Part shown: piece after piece, positions 28,711-37,900 of the stretch
Numbering within the stretch: position 1 is the first letter of the stretch
Layout of the letters: each line of letters begins with the position of its first letter
NCBI GenBank assembly: GCA_016712225.1
Contig: JADJRL010000003.1
Span: 5,035,501 to 5,099,500 of the forward strand
Source of the DNA: Candidatus Defluviibacterium haderslevense
GTDB taxonomy: Bacteria > Bacteroidota > Bacteroidia > Chitinophagales > Saprospiraceae
Reading direction: 5' to 3'
Length of the DNA: 64,000 nt
Translations under genes and position numbers: made by a program
Notes under the pieces: generated by a model
Told to the model about the DNA's origin: nothing
Database searches by the model: none
What the model saw: only the letters and a program-made list of their open reading frames with translations

Positions 28711-29142
28711 TTACATACGTTCCATATACCATTTTAACTCCTTTTCCATTTTTTTATACTTGAAAATTGATGTTATGATTTTTTGCAATCTAATAAAAGC
28801 AGTTTCACTTTTCACCACATAATCAAATGCTCTATGATGCATACAACTTATAGCTACATCAATTTTATCTTGACTCGAAAGCATCACCACTGGAATATCC
28901 GGATTAACAGATTTTATTTTATCCAGTGTCTCTAAACCGTTCATTGCAAATTTTTCAATTCCATCCAAATGATAATCCAAAATAATTACATCAGGAAAAT
29001 GATCTAAATGTTGAATACACAGCTCCCCGGTTGCATATGTTTCAATTATGAAATCTGCATGATCCAGAAATTCAATTTCTAATGACTTCAAAAATACAGC
29101 ATCATCATCGACCAGAAATAACTTGATTTTTCCCTTATTCAC
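28711..29142 (-). CDS. single-domain response regulator
   Basis: A 143-residue receiver domain of a different subtype from the two Rcp1-like regulators: acidic pocket VDDDAVF, phosphoacceptor Asp56 in ILDYHLDG, SSQDK as the Ser position and VVKSE with the conserved Lys. A short helical tail ends KELKWYMERM. The start codon is GTG at 29142, inside the last codons of the hybrid kinase gene (8 nt overlap), and no ATG is available nearby. The overlap indicates translational coupling with the kinase, which is its likely phosphodonor. Confidence 0.87.
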   Translation of the reverse strand: MNKGKIKLFLVDDDAVFLKSLEIEFLDHADFIIETYATGELCIQHLDHFPDVIILDYHLDGIEKFAMNGLETLDKIKSVNPDIPVVMLSSQDKIDVAISCMHHRAFDYVVKSETAFIRLQKIITSIFKYKKMEKELKWYMERM

Positions 29143-32100
29143 TTTTAGTATTTTTTATATTAATAATTTCCTCTTGTAATTCCATACATGCCTTATTACA
29201 GGCAATTTCTAATTGCATTACTAAATCATGTATTCCTTCATTGTGTTCCATATTACTAGCATAGTCCTGAACTTGCTTAGCCATTTGTTCAAATTGTTTA
29301 TTCATTCCCATGATTGAAAATGAAGGTATCATTTTATGAACTGAAGCATGTAATGCATTCCAATCTTGGTCTAAAAGGCTTTGCTTCATTGATAAAATCA
29401 AAGATGGCGTTTGATCCAGGTAAGCATTGATCATTTCTAACATTAAAGTCGGATTTGATTTTGTACGTTGATACAGGTAAGCCAAATCAATTTGTCTAAT
29501 AGGCTCCTTTGAAGAAGACTTCAATACATGTTCATCTCCAGTTGTTAAGTTACTTGTTAAAGTCTTCTTTACTAAATTCACAATTTTATTATATAAAATT
29601 CGCTCATCGACTGGTTTTGCAATGTAATCATTCATACCTACTGCTTTACATTTAGCTAAATCCACAGTAGTTACATCAGCAGTTAATGCGATAATTGGAA
29701 TTTTAGAATGTAACACATTTCTTATATATTCTGTAGCTTCAAAACCATTCATTTCAGGCATTTGCAAATCCATAAGTATGATATCATAAGATTTGGCTTG
29801 CAATCTTTCAATAGCGATTTTTCCATTGGCTGCAATATCACGATCAAATCCAAAATCATCAAGCAAGGTTTTCATTAACAATTGATTCAATGCTATATCT
29901 TCAACCACCAAAACCTTGATATCCTTTATATCTTCATCTAATTCAATAATCGCTTCATCCATATCTGCTATTGCATTCGTTTTTTGAAATTCCAATTTGA
30001 AACTAAATATTGAACCAACATCGATTTGGCTCGAAACATTTATAGTACCTCCCTGTGCCTCTACTAATTGTTTGACGATAGCTAATCCTAAACCAGTACC
30101 TCCAAAAAGTCGAGAGGTACTACTTGAAGCTTGGTGAAAATTATCAAATATATAATCAATCTTACTTTCCAAAATTCCAGCTCCAGTATCTTCTACTTCA
30201 AATTGTATGGTCACAGCATTAACATCTTCATGAACCAACTTAACCTTAATCGTAATTTTACCTTTTGAAGTAAATTTAACTGCATTGCTTACCAAATTTA
30301 AAATAATCTGATGCAATCGAAGTGCATCACCCAAAAGTACATCTGGAATTTCATTATCGTATTCTGTTATCAATTCCAAATTCTTTTCTTGTACTTTGGC
30401 TTCAAATAAATGTAACATCGACATAATAGAATTTCTCATTCTAAATGGAGCTTGTTCAAACGTCATTTTTCCAGCATCCACTTTTGCAAGATCGAGGATA
30501 TCATTGATCAATACAATTAAAGTATCCCCACTCATCTTAATTGCAGATAAATATTCTTTTTGCTTTGCAGTAAGTTCAGTCTTCAATACCACCTTAGTAA
30601 AACCAATAATTGCATTCATTGGCGTTCGTATCTCGTGACTCATATTTGAAAGAAATTGCTGTTTAGCTTTTACGGCATCCTCAGCAATTCTTGTAGCCAC
30701 TTCAGCTTTGCTTTGCGCTTCTTCAGCCATAGCAGTTGCTAATTCTGCAAATATTCTTGCTTCAGTTAATTCCTTTTCAAATCTTTTTTGTTCCGTAATA
30801 ACTCGAGCTACAACTACAGCTCCTAAAACATTATCTCTATCATCCTTATACACGGAACCATTGAATAATACTGGTGTAAGTTTACCATCCATGATAGTAA
30901 GTGGATAATCTTCAACGAATCCATGTTCAAAAACCATTTTATAACCTATTTCTGCCATTTCAGGTTCAGTAAAATACTGAGAAAAATCAGAACCAATTAA
31001 ATTCATTCTAGACAATTCAGTAATTTTAACTGTTGCATCATTCATATCAGTAATTTTTCCAACTGGACTAATTACAAATAAAGGATCACGGCTAGCTTCA
31101 ATTAAACTCAATGAATAATTTGATAATAATTTTTGCTCCGTTACATCGCGAGCCGCCGCAAATACACCCAACGTTACACCATTCTCATCTTTATAAATTG
31201 AAGCGTTATATAACACATCAGTTAAGGTTCCATTTAAATGTTTTACGGTCAATGGGTAATCCGAAACATATCCTTTATCAAAAACTTGCTCATAAGCACT
31301 TTGAGCTTTTACCGGCTCAGTAAAATATTGAGAAAAATCTGTACCAATAATTTTTTCACGCTCTATACCTGTAACCTTAATAGATGCTTCATTAACATCA
31401 GTTATTTTACCTACTGCATTGATCGTAACTAAAGGATCTAAACTAGCTTCTATTAATGTTCGAGAATATTGTGAGCTTAATCTTTGTTGAATATTGAATT
31501 CATCATCAGATATTTTTTTAGATTTTTGAATACTGATATTTACAAATATTAATATAAAAAATAAGATAGAAAATATTGCCAGTGATAATATTATAAAATT
31601 TGCATTTAAATTATTTACTTCAAATTTATCTCTTCTTTCTTTAAGTAAAATAAATTCGTCATAATTAATATCTAAAATTAATTGCCGTATTTTATCTACA
31701 ATTAATTTTCCATCACTAATCTTTTGTAATAATTCGGATTCAGCTACATTCAAATGATCTTTCTCATCAATGACGCTATTCGCTAAACTTAACCGCTGAT
31801 TGATAAAATGTTCTAATGAATCTATCCTATCATGCTGCTTGGGATTGTTCTTATTTAATTCTTTTAGAGTTTCAATATCACCACTTATTGATTTCATTCC
31901 AATATTGAATGGCTCTAAAAAGAGTTTATTTCTAGTTAAATAAAACCCCCTTGATCCAGTCTCAATATTGAGCATATCCAATAATAATTTATTACTCGTT
32001 TGAATTATGGTATGCGTTTGATTAATTAAGTCACTCGTTGTTTTAATTTTTTGATTATTATAATAAAAAACAATTAGCCCAGTACTGAAAATGATGCCAG

Positions 32101-32143
32101 CCAAAATAAAAAAATACGTTGTTCTATCTAAAAAAGGTTTCAT
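29135..32143 (-). CDS. hybrid sensor histidine kinase (CHASE3-PAS-PAS-HisKA-HATPase-REC-Hpt)
   Basis: A 1002-residue inner-membrane phosphorelay kinase. Transmembrane helices at about 10-28 and 182-202 flank a periplasmic CHASE3-like domain (about 35-178, with NIETGSRGFYLT). Two PAS domains follow at about 226-338 and 342-453; they are strikingly alike (LIEASxDPL, VGKITDxN, DFSQYFTEP, DYPLT), so they arose by tandem duplication. His503 lies in NMSHEIRTPMN. HATPase motifs are NLVSNAVKF, DTGAGI and GGTGLGLAIVK. The receiver domain has Asp792 in LMDLQMPEMNG. A C-terminal Hpt domain has His936 (VHKMIPSFSIMG). Every phosphorelay step is thus present in one chain. The gene follows the AraC gene by 15 nt and overlaps a response-regulator gene. 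Confidence 0.93.
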   Translation of the reverse strand: MKPFLDRTTYFFILAGIIFSTGLIVFYYNNQKIKTTSDLINQTHTIIQTSNKLLLDMLNIETGSRGFYLTRNKLFLEPFNIGMKSISGDIETLKELNKNNPKQHDRIDSLEHFINQRLSLANSVIDEKDHLNVAESELLQKISDGKLIVDKIRQLILDINYDEFILLKERRDKFEVNNLNANFIILSLAIFSILFFILIFVNISIQKSKKISDDEFNIQQRLSSQYSRTLIEASLDPLVTINAVGKITDVNEASIKVTGIEREKIIGTDFSQYFTEPVKAQSAYEQVFDKGYVSDYPLTVKHLNGTLTDVLYNASIYKDENGVTLGVFAAARDVTEQKLLSNYSLSLIEASRDPLFVISPVGKITDMNDATVKITELSRMNLIGSDFSQYFTEPEMAEIGYKMVFEHGFVEDYPLTIMDGKLTPVLFNGSVYKDDRDNVLGAVVVARVITEQKRFEKELTEARIFAELATAMAEEAQSKAEVATRIAEDAVKAKQQFLSNMSHEIRTPMNAIIGFTKVVLKTELTAKQKEYLSAIKMSGDTLIVLINDILDLAKVDAGKMTFEQAPFRMRNSIMSMLHLFEAKVQEKNLELITEYDNEIPDVLLGDALRLHQIILNLVSNAVKFTSKGKITIKVKLVHEDVNAVTIQFEVEDTGAGILESKIDYIFDNFHQASSSTSRLFGGTGLGLAIVKQLVEAQGGTINVSSQIDVGSIFSFKLEFQKTNAIADMDEAIIELDEDIKDIKVLVVEDIALNQLLMKTLLDDFGFDRDIAANGKIAIERLQAKSYDIILMDLQMPEMNGFEATEYIRNVLHSKIPIIALTADVTTVDLAKCKAVGMNDYIAKPVDERILYNKIVNLVKKTLTSNLTTGDEHVLKSSSKEPIRQIDLAYLYQRTKSNPTLMLEMINAYLDQTPSLILSMKQSLLDQDWNALHASVHKMIPSFSIMGMNKQFEQMAKQVQDYASNMEHNEGIHDLVMQLEIACNKACMELQEEIINIKNTKSE

Positions 32144-32158
32144 ATTTTAAATCTCATA

Positions 32159-32764
32159 TTAATTTGAATCAATTGATGGATTTACATTCTGCTTTGAAAT
32201 GTTACCTATTTCTTCTATAGGGCTTCTTCTTTTATCTTTCAATTGTTTAAAATGGGATGGCGATAATCCCGTAACCTTTTTAAATTGAGTGGAAAGATGT
32301 GCAACACTACTGTAATTCATTAAATAGGATATTTCAGTTAAATTGAGTTCATCATACAAGATCAACTCCTTCACTCTTTCGATTTTATGTGCAATGATAT
32401 AATGTTCAATTGTAGTACCTGTAACTTCAGAAAATAGGTTTGCTAAATAAGTGTAATCATGTTTTAATTTATCACTGAGATAATCAGAAAAATTGGTTTT
32501 AGGACGTTCTTCTGTATAATGCACCATTTCAACAATGACGTTTTTTATCTTTTCAATCAAAATGGCTCTTTTATCGTCCATTAATTCAAGTTCGACTTCT
32601 TTTAACAACAGACTCAAATCTTTGAGTGCTTCTGCATTCAGGTCTTCCATAATTTCAACAACACCCAATTCAACTACAATAAAATGCAAGCCAAGCTTTT
32701 TTAACACCTCTTTCACTGCCATTTTGCAACGAACACTGACCATATATTTAATGTATAGCTTCAA
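32159..32764 (-). CDS. AraC family regulator with N-terminal HMA-like domain
   Basis: A 201-residue DNA-binding regulator. Residues 1-70 have the ferredoxin-like, heavy-metal-associated-type fold seen in a family of Bacteroidota AraC proteins (KLYIKYMVSVRCKMAVKEVL, then a second half ending LELMDDK). Family members as I recall them often have MVCxRC here; this one has MVSVRC, so one of the two thiols is missing. The AraC helix-turn-helix region follows (about 95-180: YTYLANLFSEVTG, ELNLTEISYLMNYSSVAHLS, FKKVTGLSPSHFKQL). I choose a TTG at 32764 because it reproduces the family's N-terminus; the first ATG (32743) would remove the first beta-strand. It heads the operon with the hybrid kinase and carries the shared upstream element. 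Confidence 0.8.
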   Translation of the reverse strand: MKLYIKYMVSVRCKMAVKEVLKKLGLHFIVVELGVVEIMEDLNAEALKDLSLLLKEVELELMDDKRAILIEKIKNVIVEMVHYTEERPKTNFSDYLSDKLKHDYTYLANLFSEVTGTTIEHYIIAHKIERVKELILYDELNLTEISYLMNYSSVAHLSTQFKKVTGLSPSHFKQLKDKRRSPIEEIGNISKQNVNPSIDSN

Positions 32765-32844
32765 ATATTTATTTTTTATATTGTTGTAATCAACAAAGTT
32801 TAAAAATGACAGACACAAATGCCTTATTAAATTCAATTAAAATC

Positions 32845-32859
32845 TTATATAATTCACAC
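32845..32859 (-). promoter_or_regulatory. shared upstream element, site c (AraC/kinase operon)
   Basis: Plus-strand reading TTATATAATTCACAC. Its ATTCACAC core starts 88 nt from the TTG start at 32764. Confidence 0.5.
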
Positions 32860-33020
32860 ATATAAAATTTATTAATATATAAATCGAAACCGAGATCTAT
32901 TGGTAACTGTTTTCTAGTATACATCATACGTATTCAATGAAACCCACTTAGCTGCACATCAAAGCGTTAACTCTGCTCAAGTTACTTCAATTTCATCTAT
33001 GATATTGTAAATATGTGGAA

Positions 33021-33056
33021 CAAAACACAAAAGCCCATCCCTTAAAGGAACAGGCT
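33021..33056 (-). terminator. intrinsic terminator after the small barrel gene
   Basis: On the minus strand AGCCTGTTCCT pairs over 11 positions (three G-T wobbles) with AGGGATGGGCT around a three-base loop, followed by TTTTGTGTTTTG. It lies 48 nt past the stop at 33104. Confidence 0.7.
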
Positions 33057-33103
33057 CTGCGTTCTTCTGAAAAACTATTTCAAGTTTCTTAGCAATCTTT
33101 TAA

Positions 33104-33784
33104 TTAGAATATAAAAGACACGCCTACATAAGCTGAGTATGTTTTCAAATTTGTCCTATCAAGAATTAAGTATGAATTTGAAGTATTATTATTATTATCT
33201 TTACTTATATCTATTAAGCCATAAACACCGCGAAATCCAAAACCTATGCGAGCGGTATTAGCTTCATTCATTCCAACATCCAAACCTGCTCCATATGCAA
33301 ATCCCAAATCACCTTTTTTTACTGAAAGTACTGCTTGTGCATTAGTAGTACCATCTCCTCCTGTAGTTTTAATACTGCTCCCAACACTTATACCTATCTG
33401 TGGGCCAACAACAAAATTTCCATTAAGTTTTTTTGATTTACCAGTATTAAGAGATAGCAATAATGGGATATTAATATATCTAAGTTTTAAATTTTGCTCT
33501 ACATCTTGCTCTTTATATTTTTGTGAAATCGAAGAATAAATGACCTCGCCCTGAGCCCCAACAAACTCTGTAAAATTAAATCCCAATATTCCTCCAAAAC
33601 CAAATCCTATAGTATATTGACCTTGAATTGTTCCACCAGATGAAGTTTTTACCTTAAGAGAAGAAAATGTTGGCATTAATCTCACGCCAAATTCAACACT
33701 CTGTGCTTCTGTCTTTATTCCTGTAAATAATAACAATGCACAAACAGATAAGTGCATAATTAGCTTTTGATTTAAATTTTTCAT
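33104..33784 (-). CDS. outer-membrane beta-barrel (PorT-like) protein
   Basis: A 226-residue exported barrel. The signal peptide ends near FTGIKTEAQS (about residue 28); about eight to ten amphipathic strands follow (VEFGVRLMPTFSSLKVK, FVGAQGEVIYSSISQKY, YINIPLLLSLNTG, FVVGPQIGISVGSS) and a C-terminal strand ending in VSFIF with terminal Phe. It has the same small-barrel family features as the protein at 18309-19013. It has its own terminator and lies alone between the AraC operon and the DUF3494 cluster. No substrate can be assigned. Confidence 0.8.
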   Translation of the reverse strand: MKNLNQKLIMHLSVCALLLFTGIKTEAQSVEFGVRLMPTFSSLKVKTSSGGTIQGQYTIGFGFGGILGFNFTEFVGAQGEVIYSSISQKYKEQDVEQNLKLRYINIPLLLSLNTGKSKKLNGNFVVGPQIGISVGSSIKTTGGDGTTNAQAVLSVKKGDLGFAYGAGLDVGMNEANTARIGFGFRGVYGLIDISKDNNNNTSNSYLILDRTNLKTYSAYVGVSFIF

Positions 33785-34023
33785 TTTATAGATTTTAATA
33801 AGATTAATTAAACAGTAAATTTATAATGGGTGTTCAAAATGCGCTACTTCAAGGCCAACAGAATTCAACGATGATTCTTAATAAACAGTCAGGCATTCAT
33901 ATGTTATGATTTAAAACAATGCATCTAGTATCAGATTGTTCGAATAAAATAAACTCATCTAAATTTTAAAAATAAATTTACACCATTCAACATGTTCCAA
34001 AATTTTATGCTCTGGATATCACT

Positions 34024-34695
34024 TTATATTATGATATTGTTATTCAATGTAACCCTACCCTTACTAGTAAGACCTCTTCCAAGCAAAGTGGCACTTTCTA
34101 ATAAATCTATAGGTCCATTCGTAATAACAGTACCTCTAAAAACAGAATTTTCTCCCAAGATTACTTCTCCATTCATCAGCCAATAAACATTCCACAATGA
34201 AGCGCCATGAATCATTTTTATGTTTGAAAAGGCCTCTGAAGTAAATCCTCCTTGAATTTTAAAAATAAAAATGGCGTTGGTATCACCACGACCATCTAAA
34301 ATTAGATCTCCAGTCAATATAGCATCAGAATGAATACAATAGATATTCGGTGTAAGATTTTGATGACTGCCCAAAGTTGACACCAAATCTACATCACAAA
34401 CCAAATTGTCAATAAATTTAAATGCAAAATCAATATCATCAACTGTTTGTTTTGAATTAGGGTCTTCGATTTGCAATCGACCAATAACAACACCAGTTGA
34501 GAAATCTTTGACTAAACCTTTAGCGGTACCAATGTCACCAGTTATAAATGAATTGCCCACATTAATTATTCCACCTTCAGAAGTAAATAATGCAAAACCA
34601 GATGCTGATCTCAAATTTGGTGCTTGCCCATAATTAAAATTACAGATGACGAAGAAAATTAAAATGTTTAGGTTGAGTATTTTATTGATTTTCAT
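34024..34695 (-). CDS. stand-alone DUF3494 (ice-binding-like) secreted protein
   Basis: A 223-residue secreted protein: signal peptide (about 1-22, ending FNYGQA), then a single DUF3494 domain. It shows the family landmarks NLRSASGFALFTSEGGIINV, VGNSFITGDIG, TLGSHQNLTPNIYCIHSDA, LILDGRGDTNAIFIFKI and FRGTVITNGPIDLLESATLLG. It lacks repeats and the T9SS tail of its two larger neighbours, so it may be released or held by other means. The fold is that of bacterial ice-binding proteins; ice binding itself is not established here. It has the shared upstream element with its core 95 nt from the ATG. Confidence 0.85.
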   Translation of the reverse strand: MKINKILNLNILIFFVICNFNYGQAPNLRSASGFALFTSEGGIINVGNSFITGDIGTAKGLVKDFSTGVVIGRLQIEDPNSKQTVDDIDFAFKFIDNLVCDVDLVSTLGSHQNLTPNIYCIHSDAILTGDLILDGRGDTNAIFIFKIQGGFTSEAFSNIKMIHGASLWNVYWLMNGEVILGENSVFRGTVITNGPIDLLESATLLGRGLTSKGRVTLNNNIII

Positions 34696-34782
34696 GTTGG
34701 ATTATTAATAGAGTGAAATTTTTATTCCATTACAAAGATCTTACAATGTATAAATAACATGTTACAGATGCTTTGTTAAATA

Positions 34783-34797
34783 TTATATGATTCACAC
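34783..34797 (-). promoter_or_regulatory. shared upstream element, site b (34024-34695 gene)
   Basis: Plus-strand reading TTATATGATTCACAC, one base different from the other three full sites. The ATTCACAC core starts exactly 95 nt from the ATG at 34695. Confidence 0.5.
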
Positions 34798-34860
34798 ATT
34801 AAAATCAATTGTTAAGAAATTCAAATTGCTAATCATTTTGGTTTTAAAATTAATAAATCA

Positions 34861-34886
34861 AAAAAAATGCCCCCATTGCAGAGGGC
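34861..34886 (-). terminator. intrinsic terminator after the 34910-38530 gene
   Basis: On the minus strand GCCCTC pairs with GGGGGC (one wobble) around TGCAAT, followed by ATTTTTTTG. It lies 24 nt past the stop. Confidence 0.7.
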
Positions 34887-34909
34887 TGTTTAACTAACCA
34901 CAATTAAAC

Positions 34910-37900
34910 CTATCTAATCAATATTAATTTTTTATTGACGTATTGATTGCCATTTATTGCTTTGTAATAATATACACCGGGTTGATATTGATTCCCATCA
35001 ACTTCTACTTGATATAACTTATCTTGTTCAATATTACGATCAAATAAAGTAGCAACTTTGCTACCATTTACATCATATAAATCAATACTTACATGTGAAT
35101 CACCGTTGTATATTCGAAATTCTATTACAGATTTAAAATAAAATGGATTTGGAAATGCATGAATCATCATACTGCTTCCTTCATAGGTTAAATCAGCTTG
35201 TTCAATATTTTGAATCGATTGGTCATTATGTTCGGATTCGGCTGAAGTATTAGGATCATTTCCAGAACCATTACTTGTGAAATCCGAAGAACCATTATAC
35301 GTAACCATTACCATGCATGAACTCGTACATCCATTTGCCGCAGTTACCGTAACTGTATACATACCACCCATGTTTACTGTAATACATCTTGTCGTAGCAT
35401 TGGCAAAATTCCATTTATAAGCCATCATACCGACTGGAGCACATAACGTTGTTGTTTTTCCTGGCCAAGGATGGAGATTTCCTGTAATAAAGCAAACTGG
35501 AGATGGAATTACCGCTAATGTTTTACTGCATACACTTGCACAATTATTATCAATAACTTTAACTGTATAAGATTTGCCGGAATAAACACTTAAACAACGA
35601 GTTCTAACTTCTTGGTTTGTATTTTCATTCCATATATAGCTATATCCTGTTCCTATAGGAGCACAAAATAATGTTGAACTCCCGGAGCAAATTGGGGATA
35701 TACCAGAAATTGTGCAGATAGGGTAAGTTGTAATAATAACATTTTTACTACAAGTACTACTGCATCCCCTTCTTGTTACAGTAACTGAATAAACTCCTGC
35801 ACTTGATACGGTGATACAATTTGCTGTAGAGCCATTGCTCCAAATATAAGTATTTCCGGATGCAACGGGTGCACATAATTGTGTTGTCTGTCCAGTACAA
35901 ATTGAACCGTTGCCAACAATGGTACAATCTGGTTTTATATTTACTAGAAGTGATTTATTACAAACACTGGTACACCCTGAAAGGTCTGTAACTGTAACTG
36001 AATATAATCCTGAAGTATTTACATTGATACAATTTGAAGTGGACCCCGTATTCCAAAGATAAGTATTTGTAGAGTTTCCAATGAGTACACAAAAAGTTGT
36101 GGACTGATCCTGACATATGGAATCAAGACCACTAATGATACAATAAGGTGCAGGATTAACTACAAGTGATTTACTGCAACTACTTGTGCATCCTAATGCA
36201 TCGGTAACGGTAACTATATAATTTCCAGAAGTATTTATAGTTATACATCGTGTTGTTGATCCGTTGTTCCATATGTAACTATATCCAGCACCAACGGGAG
36301 CACAAAATAGGCTTGAGCCTCCTGCACAAATTGGGGATACTCCTGTTATAGTGCAAATCGGATTTGGACTTACTACAACGGTTTTAGTACAAGTACTACT
36401 GCATCCTCTTCTTGTAACAGTAACAGTATAAACTCCAGCACTTGAAACGGTGATGCAATTAGATGTAGAGCCTGTATTCCATAAATAAGAATTGCCTGTA
36501 ACCAGTGGGGCACATAATTGTGTAGGTTGACCAGAACATATAGAACCATTTCCAGTAATCGTACAATCAGGAAGCGGATTTACTATTAATGATTTATTAC
36601 ATATACTGATACATCCAGATGGATCTGTAACTGTAACGGAATAGGTACCACCAGTATTTACATTGATACAAGTTGAAGTGGACCCTGTACTCCAAATGAA
36701 GGTATTCGGAGGTCCGCTATTAAGCACACAAAAACTTGTTGTTTGTCCTTGACAAATAGAATCGAGGCCAACAATGTTGCAAATTAAAGCTGGGTTAATC
36801 GTAAGTAACTTACTGCAACTACTGGTACATCCTACTGCATCAGTTACAGTAACATTATAAGTTCCAGCAACACTAACAGAAATACATCTACCCGTTGATC
36901 CATTATCCCATATATAACTATAGCCAGTTCCCACAGGTGCACAAAACAAAGTTGAGCTTCCAAAACAAATCGGAGAAGTTCCAGTAATCAGACAAATCGG
37001 ATTAGGGTTTACGATCACCGTGACACTCCAAGTACTACTACATCCTCTTCTTGTTACGGTTACTGAATAAACTCCAGCACTAGACACGGTAATACAGTTT
37101 GTTGTAGCACCATTACTCCACATGTAAGAATTCCCATTAGCAACCGGCGCACATAATTGTGTTGATTGACCAGCACATATGGTAGTATTTCCAGTAATGG
37201 TGCAACTTGGTAAGGCATTGACGATTATAGATTTACTACACACACTAGTACATCCCATGTCATCTGTAACTGTTACTGAATATGTTCCTGCAGTAGTTAC
37301 ATTTATACAATTTGAAGTTGACCCTGTATTCCAAATATAGGTACTTGAAGGTCCAGCATTAAGTACACAAAAAGTAGTTGTTTGACCCTGACATATGGAA
37401 TCAAGTCCTGTTATAATGCAATCTGGAAGTGGATTAATATTTAGTGTCTTACTACAACTGCTTGTACATCCTAAAGCATCTGTAACGGTAACTGTATAAG
37501 TTCCACTCATACTTACAGTAATACATCGAGTTGTGGATCCGTTATCCCAAAGATAACCGTAACCTGTACCCACTGGAGCACAAAACAAGGTTGAACTTCC
37601 AACACATATAGGATCCATTCCAGTGATAGTGCAAACAGGTAATTGTAACACGGTAACTATAATATGATTGGATTGTATACTTCCACATGCATTTGTAGTA
37701 GTAACAAAATAATCGTCGCTTGTGGTAACAGTAATGGATGGACTGGAAGATCCATTACTCCATATACCTCCACAATTTCCAGATAAAGTCACACTTCCTC
37801 CATCACAAAAAGTTGTAGGACCACCGGCTGTAATTACAGAAGCTGTTGGCAATAAATCTAATGTTGCAATATTATTATGCATATCAATGGCACCTGCTCT

